Below, in pieces: positions 8,750 through 18,371 of a stretch of 64,000 nucleotides of DNA (position 1 is the first letter of the stretch; each line of letters opens with the position of its first letter). The stretch is taken from assembly GCF_004310665.1 (NCBI RefSeq), contig NZ_SIXF01000018.1, positions 1-64,000 on the forward strand. The letters run 5' to 3'. A program made the position numbers and the translations under genes. The notes under the pieces were generated by a model. That model was not told where the DNA came from, searched no databases, and was given only the letters and a program-made list of their open reading frames with translations. The stretch is from Pedobacter kyonggii (lineage in GTDB: Bacteria; Bacteroidota; Bacteroidia; Sphingobacteriales; Sphingobacteriaceae).

Positions 8750-9319
8750 TTATTTTTTTGCTACTTTAGGCGCAACTGTTAGGAACATACGTTTACCTTC
8801 TAACTTAGGTAACAACTCTACTTTCCCTACATCTTCTAAAGCCTGGGCAAATTTCAATAATAAAATTTCTCCCTGCTCTTTGTAAACAATTGCTCTACCT
8901 TTAAAATGCACGTAAGCTCTAACTTTCTCACCGTTCTCTAAAAAGCTTACTGCATGCTTCAATTTAAACTGGAAATCGTGATCGTTGGTGTTAGGACCAA
9001 AACGGATCTCCTTAATTACAGTTTGTTTCGCATTAGCTTTAATTTCTTTCTGCTTTTTCTTTTGCTCGTAAACAAATTTACTGTAATCAATAATTCTACA
9101 AACTGGTGGTACGGCATTTGGAGATATTTCTACCAAATCCAATTCCAGTTCATCAGCAAGTGCCAAAGCTTTTGCCAAAGGATAAATCCCCGGTTCAACA
9201 TTATCGCCAGCTAAACGCACTTCGGGCGATTTAATATACTGATTAATGTTATGCTCTGCTTCTTTTTTCTTAAAAGGCGGACGTGGTCCCCTGTTAAATC
9301 CTGGTCTTCCTAATGCCAA
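8750..9319 (-). CDS. infC: Translation initiation factor IF-3, TTG start
   Basis: IF-3 binds the 30S subunit and rejects wrong start codons and tRNAs. The 189-residue product shows both domains: N-terminal domain with [40 protein letters not shown], linker, and C-terminal domain with [25 protein letters not shown]. The only usable start is TTG at 9317-9319: an in-frame TAG lies two codons upstream and the next Met is near the C-terminus. A rare start on infC is known in other phyla (AUU in Escherichia coli), where it lets IF-3 repress its own synthesis. thrS ends 16 bases upstream. Confidence 0.97.
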   Translation of the reverse strand: MALGRPGFNRGPRPPFKKKEAEHNINQYIKSPEVRLAGDNVEPGIYPLAKALALADELELDLVEISPNAVPPVCRIIDYSKFVYEQKKKQKEIKANAKQTVIKEIRFGPNTNDHDFQFKLKHAVSFLENGEKVRAYVHFKGRAIVYKEQGEILLLKFAQALEDVGKVELLPKLEGKRMFLTVAPKVAKK

Positions 9320-9335
9320 ATTTGTACTATTTAAT

Positions 9336-11261
9336 TTAAACTGTTATTTCTTTTCTTAATAAATTGTTGAACTCTTCCAACGTCATTTCGCCTAAATCTC
9401 CCTCACCATGTTTACGGACAGAAACTTTTCCTTCTGCCATTTCTTTATCACCGATAATGAGCATGTATGGGATCTTTTTAACTTCCGAATCGCGTATTTT
9501 GCGACCGATTTTCTCATCACGAAAGTCAATCAGCCCGCGAATATCGGAATTATTTAGTTCATCTAAAACTTTTTTTGCATATTCTTCATATTTTTCTGAA
9601 ATAGGAAGAACAATAAATTGCTCCGGACTTAACCATAACGGGAAGTTTCCGGCACAATGTTCGATCAAAACAGCAATAAATCTTTCCAATGAACCAAATG
9701 GTGCACGGTGGATCATTACTGGTCTGTGCTTCTGGTTATCGCTACCAGTATATTCCAATTCGAAACGCTCCGGTAGGTTATAATCAACCTGAATAGTACC
9801 TAACTGCCATTTTCTACCTAAAGCATCTTTCACCATAAAATCGAGCTTAGGGCCATAAAAAGCAGCTTCGCCATATTCTACAACCGTATTTAAACCTTTT
9901 TCTGCAGCTGCTTCGATAATGGCGTTCTCAGATAGTCTCCAATTTTCGTCAGAACCAATATATTTCGATTTGTTCTCCGGATCTCTTAATGAAACCTGAG
10001 CAGTATAGTTATCAAAACCTAATGATTTAAATACATAAAGCACTAAATCGATTACCTTTTTAAACTCTTCTTTCACTTGTTCTGGCATACAGAATAAGTG
10101 TGCATCATCCTGAGTAAAGCCACGTACACGGGTTAAACCATGTAATTCGCCACTTTGCTCGTAACGGTAAACCGTACCAAACTCGGCAAAACGAACCGGA
10201 AGATCTTTGTAAGAACGTGGTTTTGTTTTATAAATCTCACAGTGGTGAGGGCAGTTCATCGGTTTTAAGAAAAACTCCTCTCCTTCTTGTGGCGTTTTAA
10301 TCGGCTGAAAAGAATCTTTACCGTATTTCTCCCAGTGACCTGAGGTTACATATAAATTTTTGTGCCCGATATGTGGTGTTACTACTTGCTCGTAACCTGC
10401 TTTAGCCTGTGCCTTAGTTAAAAAGTTCACCAAACGCTCGCGCAAAGCAGTTCCTTTAGGCAACCATAAAGGCAGGCCCATGCCTACTTTTTCTGAGAAA
10501 GCAAACAGCTCCAATTCTTTCCCTAATTTACGGTGATCGCGTTTTTTTGCTTCTTCAATCATTAAAAGATATTCGGTAAGCTCGCTCGCCTTAGGAAAAG
10601 TTACCCCATAAATACGGGTTAACTGTTTTTTGGTTTCATCACCTCGCCAGTAAGCACCGGCCACATTCATTAGTTTTACTGCTTTTACAAAACCAGTATT
10701 CGGAATGTGCGGACCGCGGCATAAATCGGTAAATGAACCTTGGGTATAGAAAGTGATTTTACCATCTTCCAGGCCGTCAATTAAATCCAGTTTGTATTCG
10801 TCGCCTTTTTCGGTAAAGTATTTTACCGCATCAGCTTTGCTTACACTTTCGCGTACAAAAGTTTCCTTTTGTTTAGCCAGTTCGATCATTTTGGTTTCGA
10901 TGGCTTTGAAATCGTCCGAAGAAAATTCACGGTCGCCAAAGTCTACATCATAATAAAAACCAGTTTCAATTGCTGGGCCGATACCAAATTTGGTCCCCGG
11001 ATAAAGTGCTTCTAAAGCCTCAGCCATTAAGTGAGCCGATGAATGCCAAAAAGTCGATTTTCCGGCAGTATCATTCCAGGTCAATAATTTTACTGATGAA
11101 TCAGATTCGATCGGTCTGGTTGAATCCCAAACTTCGCCATTAACCTCAGCGGCTAATACGTTACGGGCTAAACCCTCAGAAATTGACAATGCAATTTGGT
11201 GGGCAGAAGTGCCCTTTTCATACTGACGGACAGAACCGTCAGGTAAAGTAATGTTAATCAT
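9336..11261 (-). CDS. thrS: Threonyl-tRNA synthetase
   Basis: Class II synthetase charging tRNA-Thr, 641 residues, full length. Domains in order: TGS (about 1-60, [16 protein letters not shown]), editing SAD domain with the HxxxH-like [11 protein letters not shown], catalytic core with motif 2 near [18 protein letters not shown] region and zinc ligand Cys in MNCPHHC, and the C-terminal anticodon-binding domain from about 540. First gene of thrS-infC-rpmI-rplT. A promoter box lies about 70 bases upstream. No T-box or tRNA-like operator was seen in the short leader. Confidence 0.98.
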   Translation of the reverse strand: MINITLPDGSVRQYEKGTSAHQIALSISEGLARNVLAAEVNGEVWDSTRPIESDSSVKLLTWNDTAGKSTFWHSSAHLMAEALEALYPGTKFGIGPAIETGFYYDVDFGDREFSSDDFKAIETKMIELAKQKETFVRESVSKADAVKYFTEKGDEYKLDLIDGLEDGKITFYTQGSFTDLCRGPHIPNTGFVKAVKLMNVAGAYWRGDETKKQLTRIYGVTFPKASELTEYLLMIEEAKKRDHRKLGKELELFAFSEKVGMGLPLWLPKGTALRERLVNFLTKAQAKAGYEQVVTPHIGHKNLYVTSGHWEKYGKDSFQPIKTPQEGEEFFLKPMNCPHHCEIYKTKPRSYKDLPVRFAEFGTVYRYEQSGELHGLTRVRGFTQDDAHLFCMPEQVKEEFKKVIDLVLYVFKSLGFDNYTAQVSLRDPENKSKYIGSDENWRLSENAIIEAAAEKGLNTVVEYGEAAFYGPKLDFMVKDALGRKWQLGTIQVDYNLPERFELEYTGSDNQKHRPVMIHRAPFGSLERFIAVLIEHCAGNFPLWLSPEQFIVLPISEKYEEYAKKVLDELNNSDIRGLIDFRDEKIGRKIRDSEVKKIPYMLIIGDKEMAEGKVSVRKHGEGDLGEMTLEEFNNLLRKEITV

Positions 11262-11330
11262 CTACAACTATGATTTAATTTTTAAATAAAAAAGTTTTAA
11301 AGATCACTTACAATGTGATTTTATTTTGTG

Positions 11331-11362
11331 CAAATGTATGCATTTTTCGGCTAAAAAGCAAG
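11331..11362 (-). promoter_or_regulatory. Promoter of the thrS operon
   Basis: On the minus strand this reads CTTG, 20 bases, then TACATTTG. The -7 box TACATTTG (11331-11338) matches TAnnTTTG and the -33 element matches TTTG in three of four bases. Transcription would start near 11325, giving a leader of about 60 bases before thrS. Confidence 0.6.
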
Positions 11363-11392
11363 ATAAAGCATAACCAGTAGGATTAAATTAGA

Positions 11393-11540
11393 AAGATTGC
11401 TTCACTCCAACGCAATTACCATGGCTTCAGTTCGCAATGACGAATCTTTCTTTTGTGTTTATCTCCTTTACTAATAATTTCGTTAATAAATTAAGATCTT
11501 ATGTGAAGCCTTGGTTCGTGTCTCCACGAACCACACTCAA
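11393..11540. repeat. intergenic palindromes between acyltransferase and thrS
   Basis: At 11393-11442 a partial copy of the CGTCATTGCGAG/AAGATTGCTTC element occurs (AAGATTGCTTC ... TTCGCAATGACG). At 11512-11533 a perfect hairpin has arms TGGTTCGTG / CACGAACCA and loop TCTC; its sister with a swapped base pair is at 51393-51414. No gene seen. Confidence 0.7.
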
Positions 11541-12632
11541 TTAGCTTAAAAATTTAGCCTTCAAATATTTACGCAATGGAATATCGACAAATTTCATTAC
11601 AACATAAGCCAACAACACCAGCAAGGTTACCGAAACAGGAATAACCACCCATAGCGTCGACATTGTTGGCTTTACAACTGCGACATAGGTAAGAAACACC
11701 CATACAAACGGATAATGGGTCATATATAGCGGATAAGATATGTTGCCAGAAAGTTTGCAGATATTTTTTGAAGCAGGATTTAGTGAAGCGCCCGCACCTA
11801 AAGCCACTAAAAGCGGGAAATAAAACAGGACAATTATTGGTTCGGTAATCCAGTTATAAGCATCTGCATAAGGAAAAAGGAAGGCTACAAGCAAGAGCAG
11901 GCTCAGCCCCAGGAAACCAAGTTTATTTTTAATGATCCAGTTGAAACGATAAACCAACATTCCGGCCGAGAAAGAATAAAGTACCCTCACACCCCCATCC
12001 CAAAAGTTTTGTCCGCCCCAGCCCCCGCCCAAATTGCCGTTGGGAACTTTCAAAGCCACATAACAGATGCCTACTGCACCAAGTAAAACCAATGCGCCTA
12101 ATACCTTTTTATTCAACTTGTAAAGCACAAGGATGTAGAAAATATTGGCGATATACTCCCAAAACAAAGACCAGGCTGGTGCATTTAAACAAAATAGGTT
12201 GGTATAACGCTCGGGCATAAGCGGATAAGGAACCAGAAATGTCGAAGCTAAAAACAATAAAGCTGTTTTCCCGAAGCCATAAACGGCATAAAAATCGCTA
12301 TAAGGATCGATCAGAAAAGTAATCAGTCCTAAAATAGAACCAATAACCACCAGCGGATGCAAACGGATAAGCCTTAATTTAAAGAACTGTGTAACCCCAA
12401 TATGCGGCGCGCGGCTATCGTAAGCATAGGCAATTACAAAACCCGACAAACAGAAAAAGAAGTCTACAGCAAGGAAACCATGCGAAAGAAAATTCTTATT
12501 GTAATTGGTAATAGCGATTTCCATGAAGTGATAAATTACCACCACAATGGCCGCTACCCCCCTTAATCCATCTAAAATTTCGAAATGTTGCTTGGTTGCT
12601 AATAGTTTACTGTCGTTCTGTGCTGTAATCAC
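11541..12632 (-). CDS. Acyltransferase 3 family membrane protein (OafA/YrhL type)
   Basis: A 363-residue integral membrane acyltransferase with about ten transmembrane helices. The N-terminal signature is typical: LDGLRGVAAIVVVIYHF (active-site His in the first helix region) followed by FLAVDFFFCLSGFVIAYAY. Such enzymes O-acetylate or otherwise acylate sugars of polysaccharides, lipids or glycosides using a cytoplasmic acyl donor. The substrate cannot be read from the sequence. It stands alone between two palindromic spacers, downstream of a separately terminated gene. Confidence 0.9.
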   Translation of the reverse strand: MITAQNDSKLLATKQHFEILDGLRGVAAIVVVIYHFMEIAITNYNKNFLSHGFLAVDFFFCLSGFVIAYAYDSRAPHIGVTQFFKLRLIRLHPLVVIGSILGLITFLIDPYSDFYAVYGFGKTALLFLASTFLVPYPLMPERYTNLFCLNAPAWSLFWEYIANIFYILVLYKLNKKVLGALVLLGAVGICYVALKVPNGNLGGGWGGQNFWDGGVRVLYSFSAGMLVYRFNWIIKNKLGFLGLSLLLLVAFLFPYADAYNWITEPIIVLFYFPLLVALGAGASLNPASKNICKLSGNISYPLYMTHYPFVWVFLTYVAVVKPTMSTLWVVIPVSVTLLVLLAYVVMKFVDIPLRKYLKAKFLS

Positions 12633-12720
12633 TCTGGTTAGGCTTTAATTAATTCCAATAATAGTTATTCTAATATTAGTTGCAAAAAGTAAAACCAGGT
12701 CTTTCAAAAATGATACATAA

Positions 12721-12755
12721 AAAAGCCCTGAAGACTTACAACCTTCAGGGCTTTT
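12721..12755. terminator. strong bidirectional hairpin terminator
   Basis: AAAAGCCCTGAAG and CTTCAGGGCTTTT flank a short loop; 13-base perfect stem with A/T tails. It follows the GLPGLI-like gene on the minus strand and would end its transcript. Confidence 0.8.
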
Positions 12756-12761
12756 GGTGCC

Positions 12762-12814
12762 AGACTTACGAAGTTTGGGTCATTGTGTTGTAGCCATTCT
12801 AACTTCGTAAGTCT
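12762..12814. repeat. AGACTTACGAAGT inverted repeat
   Basis: Perfect arms AGACTTACGAAGT (12762-12774) and ACTTCGTAAGTCT (12802-12814), 27 bases apart, next to the terminator hairpin, whose loop also contains AGACTTAC. Looks like another palindromic repeat type of this genome. Confidence 0.65.
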
Positions 12815-12825
12815 TGCGGAATGAA

Positions 12826-13725
12826 TTAGTTTATCCCGAATGATCTGACCTGGCCACCGCCACCTGGTCTGTTTTGTCTAAAACGTTTCATCATGTTCTC
12901 CATTTTAGTTTTATACTCTTCAGCAGTGATTAGTTTTGCTTTTTTAGGCGCGGTTACATCTTTTGTGCTTACATTTCTATACTCGATGCTTTTGGCAATT
13001 GAACTATTACCTCTGCCTTCGATCGCTAAAACTGCACCTTCTGTCCACATATTTGGGTTCGGAGAAAAATCGAAACCTAAATCTTTTGTATACCAGATTT
13101 TGGTTTCTTCTACTACGTTTTTATCCATATCCAAGATTTTGATCGCTCTTGTAGATCTTATAATCGCCTGGTGACAGGTAAAACCGATAATCTGTTTAGT
13201 AGAATCTGTTTTAAGCACTTCGATTGTTGGTGCCGGAGCTGGTTTTGCTGTAGTGGTATCATTAGGATTTCTACCGCCCATTCTCATAGAACCAATCGGC
13301 CCAGAAGTAGATAAAGTTAATTTACTCGGCATGTAATAAGTGGTATCGTTCAGGTCGAAAACCTCTGTAAGTCCTTTATCTGCAAAGGTATAATAGTATT
13401 CTCTGTTACCCCCGCCACCACCAAAACGCATCATCATACGGCCCATACCGCCACCGCCTCCACCTGCTCCATTACTGTCTTCAGTTTCTTCAACTGGCAT
13501 ATAACTTGCGTTTGTAGCCGTAAACAATAACTCGAAGTTGCTTTTGCTAGATGAGGGCATTCTGGCTTTCATCTGATCGGTTAGCTGAATACCACTTGCC
13601 GAAGCCATAGCTGTAGGATCAATAATATTTTCAAATTGTATAGCTCCTGAGGTTTTTTTCTGCTGCGCATTTGCAATTGATGCAGTTGATAAAACGCCCA
13701 GTAAAGCGAAGATTATTTTTTTCAT
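12826..13725 (-). CDS. GLPGLI/DUF4412-like secreted protein with Gly-Met-rich insert
   Basis: A 299-residue exported protein with a signal peptide (cleavage near IANAQ). The body resembles GLPGLI/DUF4412 proteins of Bacteroidota: an N-terminal beta strand GAIQFENII, and a C-terminal part describing a K-x-x-x-x-I-G-F-T-C-H-Q-A segment and WYTKDLGFDFSPNPNMW. Two low-complexity glycine-rich patches (about residues 86-106 and at the C-terminus before VRSFGIN) are unusual. The role is unknown; relatives sit in the periplasm or envelope. Single gene with its own terminator. Confidence 0.75.
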   Translation of the reverse strand: MKKIIFALLGVLSTASIANAQQKKTSGAIQFENIIDPTAMASASGIQLTDQMKARMPSSSKSNFELLFTATNASYMPVEETEDSNGAGGGGGGMGRMMMRFGGGGGNREYYYTFADKGLTEVFDLNDTTYYMPSKLTLSTSGPIGSMRMGGRNPNDTTTAKPAPAPTIEVLKTDSTKQIIGFTCHQAIIRSTRAIKILDMDKNVVEETKIWYTKDLGFDFSPNPNMWTEGAVLAIEGRGNSSIAKSIEYRNVSTKDVTAPKKAKLITAEEYKTKMENMMKRFRQNRPGGGGQVRSFGIN

Positions 13726-14224
13726 TACGATTTAGTTTTGTTTGTTAGATACAAAAGCCTTAAAAAGGTTTAACAAAGATATTGTAGATTGTAATGTAAA
13801 ACGTGTTAAATTGTGTTAAAATCAATAGCTGGATTGGCTGAACAGGCTGTTTAAACGCAGATGTAATTTATTCTTTACAATTGATTTGTTTTTTAAAAGC
13901 AATTGCAGTGGTTCTTTGGTTGCGGTAGTCCTGCCCTCTGCTTAATCCCGATTAAACATACCCTTTTATTTAAAATTGATCTTTAAATCGGGATAACGCT
14001 GACGGTCAGGTTTATTTAACAAAAAACTGTGGTTCTTTTAAAAGAAAACCTCGCAGGTTTAATTCGGGACATTTATGCATTTAGCTGCCCTTCTCCTCGG
14101 TCTGTGTCCTCACAGACCGAAATTTTTGATTATGACAATGATGGTCTGTGAGGACACAGACCATGGAAAAAATCAAACCTATCAGGTTTAAGTATCTCAT
14201 GCTCCCCCCTTTAGGGGCCAGGGG
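13726..14224. repeat. gene-free spacer of repeats
   Basis: About 500 bases with no supportable gene. It holds an inverted copy of the TTAAATAAACCTGA element (13880-14019 region, conserved end TCAGGTTTATTTAA at 14006-14019), a hairpin with arms CGGTCTGTG/CACAGACCG and loop TCCT at 14098-14119, a second one with arms GGTCTGTG/CACAGACC and loop AGGA at 14143-14162, and AAACCTATCAGGTTT at 14174 and its kin near 14045. Confidence 0.75.
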
Positions 14225-14962
14225 TTAATACTCTGTACTTTCCAACCAGCCATTACACAATACATCGGCAATGTGCATGGTTTTGATTGGTAAATTATTC
14301 TTCTCGATATAACCTTGAAGATGTAAAAGGCAGGACAAATCTGTTGAAATAATATAATCTGCCTGTTGTGCCAGCGCATGATTAACTTTCTGCTCGGCCA
14401 TTGCAGATGAAATGGCATCGAATTTAACCGCGAAAGTTCCGCCAAAACCACAGCACATATCGGTATCTTCCATCTCGATCATTTCTAAGCCGTGCACTTT
14501 CGAAAGCAACTGGCGGGGCTCGTCTTTGATTTTGCACTCACGCAATGCGCTGCACGAATCGTGGTAAACGGCTTTTCCTTCCAATTCAGCGCCGAAGTAA
14601 TCTCTTTTGGCTACGTTTACCAGAAAATCAGAAAGCTCCCATATATTCGATTGCAAACTCCGGCATTTGTTGTGTACAATGGTATTGGTAAACAGATCGT
14701 TAAATCCACCTTTCACCATGCCTACACACGATGCTGATGGTGCTACTACATAGGTGTTTTCGGTAAAATCGTTCAGAAATTTTGTGCCCACTTCTTTAGC
14801 TTCATCCCAATAACCTGCATTATACGCAGGTTGCCCACAACAGGTTTGTTTTGAATTGTAGGTTACATCACATCCCGATTTTTCTAATAACCTTAAAGTA
14901 TTAAAAGCGGTTTCAGGATAGAGCTGATCTACAAAACAAGGCACAAATAATTCTACTTTCAT
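14225..14962 (-). CDS. LutA/YkgE-type iron-sulfur (CCG-domain) protein
   Basis: A 245-residue soluble protein with two CCG domains: C-C-G-Q-P-A-Y-N-A-G near residue 42 and C-C-G-F-G-G-T-F near residue 170, each with upstream Cys ligands (PCF, HDSCSALRE). This is the layout of LutA/YkgE and of the C-terminal half of GlcF, subunits of lactate or glycolate oxidation complexes. The usual partners LutB and LutC are not next to it: an MFS transporter lies upstream. It may work with distant partners in lactate or other hydroxyacid oxidation; the exact substrate is not known. Confidence 0.88.
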   Translation of the reverse strand: MKVELFVPCFVDQLYPETAFNTLRLLEKSGCDVTYNSKQTCCGQPAYNAGYWDEAKEVGTKFLNDFTENTYVVAPSASCVGMVKGGFNDLFTNTIVHNKCRSLQSNIWELSDFLVNVAKRDYFGAELEGKAVYHDSCSALRECKIKDEPRQLLSKVHGLEMIEMEDTDMCCGFGGTFAVKFDAISSAMAEQKVNHALAQQADYIISTDLSCLLHLQGYIEKNNLPIKTMHIADVLCNGWLESTEY

Positions 14963-14984
14963 AATATTCTTAACGACTGCAAAC

Positions 14985-16292
14985 TTACAATTTTAGCGAT
15001 TCTTTATGTTCGTTTTTTCTTAGAAGCACTAAAAGAACTAATCCAACAATAAAAAATGATGCCAAAGCGATAATTGAGTAGCGAATATTTCCGGTTAAAT
15101 CTTCAATGTAAGCAAAACTGAAAAGACCAATCACAATAGCCAATTTCTCCGTTACATCGTAAAAACTGAAGAATGAAGTGCTATCTTTTGTATCAACCGG
15201 TAAATATTTAGAATAGGTAGAACGTGATAGAGATTGGATTCCGCCCATAATTAAGCCTACAATTGCGGCCAATGAGTAAAATTGATATTCGTTGGTGATG
15301 TAATAGCCAAAAACACAACAGCCTATCCATACTACAACTACCATAATTAACACATTTATATTCCCTATTTTTTTAGCTAAATACGACATGAGCATGGCGC
15401 CCGGAATAGCAACAAGCTGAATGATCAATATTACCGCAATCAATTTTGCTGTTCCTAATTTTAATGTTTTTTCAGCGAAGCCAGCAGCAGCAAGCATAAT
15501 GGTTTGTACGCCCATAGAGTAGAAAAAGAAAGAAACTAAAAATCCTTTTAAAACCCTCATTTGTTTCACCTGCGCCCAAACTTTCGATAATTCGCTAAAG
15601 CCATCTTTAATGATATTCGTTTTTATTTTATCGTGTTGAGGTGTTCCGTTCGGAAGTGCTGAAAAAGGAATCTGTGAGAAACCGATCCACCATACGCCAA
15701 CCAATAAGAACGATAGTCGGGGTGGAAATGAATCATCGGTAATACCAAACCATTCTGGTTTTAGCACAAATAGGAAACAAATCAGTTGAAGTAAAACCGA
15801 ACCAATGTACCCATACGAAAAACCTTGTGCACTCACGCGATCCTGATGTTCTTCGGTTGCGATTTCAGGCAAATAAGAGTTGCTGAACAATACCCCTCCA
15901 ATATATCCCATTGCAGCTATTGCAAACAAAATGATGCTCATTTCGAGCGTATCCAGTTTAAAGAAATATAAACCGATACAAGCCGCTCCACCTACATAGG
16001 TAAAGAATTTCATAAACGACTTTTTATTCCCTCTTCTATCGGCAATGGATGAAAGTATTGGCAAAGCAAAAGCCATAATCAGATAAGCAAATGATAAGGC
16101 ATAGTTGGAAAGCGAAGTATTTACATAGGTTCTACCAAAGAACTCCACTTTATCGCCATGTTCTTTGGTGGTGGTAATAATGGTATAATAAGCTGGAAAA
16201 ATAGTAGATGTGATGACTAAGTTATAGGCCGAGTTTGCCCAATCGAAAAATGCCCACGAACGGATGGTTTTCTTATTGTTTTTTGTTATCAT
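14985..16292 (-). CDS. UMF1-family (Atg22-like) MFS transporter
   Basis: A 435-residue membrane protein with about twelve transmembrane helices. The N-terminus RSWAFFDWANSAYNLVITSTIFPAYY and the later FGIPGAM-like and GLIMGGIQSLSRSTYSKYLP segments are hallmarks of the UMF1/Atg22 branch of the major facilitator superfamily. Substrates in bacteria are not established, though amino acids or sugars are assumed. It sits 22 bases upstream of the LutA-like gene on the same strand, so the pair may be co-transcribed and could link uptake to oxidation of the same compound (inference). Confidence 0.88.
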   Translation of the reverse strand: MITKNNKKTIRSWAFFDWANSAYNLVITSTIFPAYYTIITTTKEHGDKVEFFGRTYVNTSLSNYALSFAYLIMAFALPILSSIADRRGNKKSFMKFFTYVGGAACIGLYFFKLDTLEMSIILFAIAAMGYIGGVLFSNSYLPEIATEEHQDRVSAQGFSYGYIGSVLLQLICFLFVLKPEWFGITDDSFPPRLSFLLVGVWWIGFSQIPFSALPNGTPQHDKIKTNIIKDGFSELSKVWAQVKQMRVLKGFLVSFFFYSMGVQTIMLAAAGFAEKTLKLGTAKLIAVILIIQLVAIPGAMLMSYLAKKIGNINVLIMVVVVWIGCCVFGYYITNEYQFYSLAAIVGLIMGGIQSLSRSTYSKYLPVDTKDSTSFFSFYDVTEKLAIVIGLFSFAYIEDLTGNIRYSIIALASFFIVGLVLLVLLRKNEHKESLKL

Positions 16293-16409
16293 TTGTTTTT
16301 TCGCTTCGCGGAAGATTATACTGATTGTTTGATTACACAGATTAAGTAGTTCAATACAAAACTAATATTTTATTGGTAACTTGATTGGCATTTTTCTCAC
16401 ATCTCACAT

Positions 16410-18302
16410 CTAAAGATAATACTTCTTCCCATCTGTTTTAATCTTACCAGCATCTAATAATTCTCTTATGGCATCAATCCTTTCGGCTTCGCCCCCATTT
16501 TTAATGTTTGTAACCAGATCATCAAGACTTAAAGGCTGTTGTTGCAGTAATGAAACGATTTCAAATTCAATTTCCTCTTCCATCTGGTTCTGGTTTTCGG
16601 CTCTTTTTTCAGCCAGACAAACATCGCATACCCCACATTTTGTAGCATGATGTTCGTCGAAATAATGAAGTAGCTGAATACTCCTGCATAAATTTGATGA
16701 AGCGTAAGCTACCACTGCATTAATCTGTTTGTGTAGGATTTCCTTTCTCAGTTCGAGGTATTTCACATCCAGATCGAAATGGTCCATATCTACCCTCGAC
16801 CTAATGTATTGCAATTGCGGCTGATCGGTTTGCTGAGTGTAAGTAAGTAACTCGATGGCCTGCAATTTATTAAGCAATGCGATAATTTCTTTATACGACA
16901 ATCCTGTTTTCTTGGCTAAATCAGCCTCATTAATCTTAACAAAACCATCGAAAGCGCCACCATGCGAGCGAAGGATGGTTTTTATAATACCATCGTAAGC
17001 TTTATTTTCAATCTGAAATCGGTAAATGTCTTCATGACTGGCGATAAACATCATCCTCGAAGGAAGAAAAACACTTTCTGATAAAGTAAGATAACCGTCA
17101 TGTTCTAAAAACTTCAATGCAGAAATTGTTTTTAAAACACTAATATTAAACTGTTTACAGAAATCAGCTATATCAAAAGTAAAAGTTAAACTTTCGCCTG
17201 CACCAAATGCCAATTGAAAATAATTGCCGAGGTAGTGATAGGTTTTTCTGATCTCATCTGGAGTAGGAAAACTATCGAGATACCTGGATTCTAAGCCTAG
17301 AACATCAGATTGATTAGCTAGAAGAACAGCGTAACTCCGTTTTTCATCGCGCCCTGCCCTGCCAGCTTCCTGGTAATAGGCCTCTAAGCTTTCGGGTAAA
17401 TCTAAATGCACCACAAAACGAACGTCTGCCTTATCAATTCCCATCCCGAAAGCATTTGTAGCCACCATAATCCGGGTTTTGTTATTTTTCCACTCTTCTT
17501 GTTTTAAGAAACGTACATCACGTTCTAATCCTGCATGGTAAAAATCGGCTTTAATCTGATTCCTGTTGATAAAATTAGCAACCTCGGCAGTTTCTCTACG
17601 GTTACGTACATAAACCAAACCTGTACCTTTTACCTTCTGGCAAATATCGATCAGCTTTTTATACTTATCTTCTTGGCCGAAAACCACGTAGCTTAAATTA
17701 TCCCTGGCAAAACTTTTAACAAAAACCTGTGGGTCTTTCATTTCAAGCTTCTCTACAATATCTTTTCGCACAAACTCAGTAGCCGTTGCAGTAAGTGCCA
17801 AAACCGGAACATCTGGAAGGATTTCGCGGAGTTTGGCGATCTGTTGGTATGGCGGACGAAAATCGTAACCCCACTGCGAAATGCAATGCGCTTCATCTAC
17901 AGCAATTAAATTTACATTCATGTACGAAATGCGAACCCGTACTAAATCAGACAACAAACGCTCCGGAGATAAATAGAGGAACTTGATTTTTCCGTAAATA
18001 CAGTTATCCAGTAAGATATCAATTTCACGTTTGCCCATCCCCGCATAAATGGCAATGGCTTCAATCCCTTTCGATTTCAGGTTTTCTACCTGATCCTTCA
18101 TCAGGGCAATTAACGGCGAAACGACAATGCAAATCCCCTCTTTAACCAAAGCAGGAACCTGAAAACAGATCGATTTACCACCCCCTGTAGGCAACAATGC
18201 TAAACTGTCTTTTCCTTCCAGAACAGAGGAAATAATATCTTCCTGTAAAGGCCTAAAAGCTTGATGTCCCCAATATTTTTGTAAAATCTCTATTGCTGTC
18301 AT
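16410..18302 (-). CDS. recQ: ATP-dependent DNA helicase, RecQ family
   Basis: A 630-residue superfamily 2 helicase that unwinds DNA 3' to 5' in recombination and repair. Motif 0 (GHQAFRPLQEDII), Walker A (LPTGGGKSICFQ), DEAH box (AVDEAHCISQWGYDFRP), motif V/VI (AGRAGRDEKRS) and the RecQ-Ct zinc ligands (CRSIQLLHYF..CGVCDVC) are all visible. The C-terminus ends in a short winged-helix-like tail; no HRDC domain is evident. This resembles the shorter RecQ paralogue common in Bacteroidota, so another RecQ may exist elsewhere. A -7 box lies just upstream. Confidence 0.93.
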   Translation of the reverse strand: MTAIEILQKYWGHQAFRPLQEDIISSVLEGKDSLALLPTGGGKSICFQVPALVKEGICIVVSPLIALMKDQVENLKSKGIEAIAIYAGMGKREIDILLDNCIYGKIKFLYLSPERLLSDLVRVRISYMNVNLIAVDEAHCISQWGYDFRPPYQQIAKLREILPDVPVLALTATATEFVRKDIVEKLEMKDPQVFVKSFARDNLSYVVFGQEDKYKKLIDICQKVKGTGLVYVRNRRETAEVANFINRNQIKADFYHAGLERDVRFLKQEEWKNNKTRIMVATNAFGMGIDKADVRFVVHLDLPESLEAYYQEAGRAGRDEKRSYAVLLANQSDVLGLESRYLDSFPTPDEIRKTYHYLGNYFQLAFGAGESLTFTFDIADFCKQFNISVLKTISALKFLEHDGYLTLSESVFLPSRMMFIASHEDIYRFQIENKAYDGIIKTILRSHGGAFDGFVKINEADLAKKTGLSYKEIIALLNKLQAIELLTYTQQTDQPQLQYIRSRVDMDHFDLDVKYLELRKEILHKQINAVVAYASSNLCRSIQLLHYFDEHHATKCGVCDVCLAEKRAENQNQMEEEIEFEIVSLLQQQPLSLDDLVTNIKNGGEAERIDAIRELLDAGKIKTDGKKYYL

Positions 18303-18315
18303 AAATCGGCGGTAT

Positions 18316-18323
18316 CAAAACTA
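18316..18323 (-). promoter_or_regulatory. -7 box for recQ
   Basis: CAAAACTA on the plus strand is TAGTTTTG on the minus strand, matching TAnnTTTG, 14 bases before the recQ start. No clear -33 element. Confidence 0.4.
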
Positions 18324-18371
18324 TAAAAAAGCTGTTGATATTGCTAAATTGCGCCACAATTAATCAAAAAT

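Noticed and set aside
11262-11330. T-box or threonine attenuator before thrS
   Set aside because: The leader after the predicted start is about 60 AT-rich bases with no specifier loop, antiterminator or T-run hairpin.
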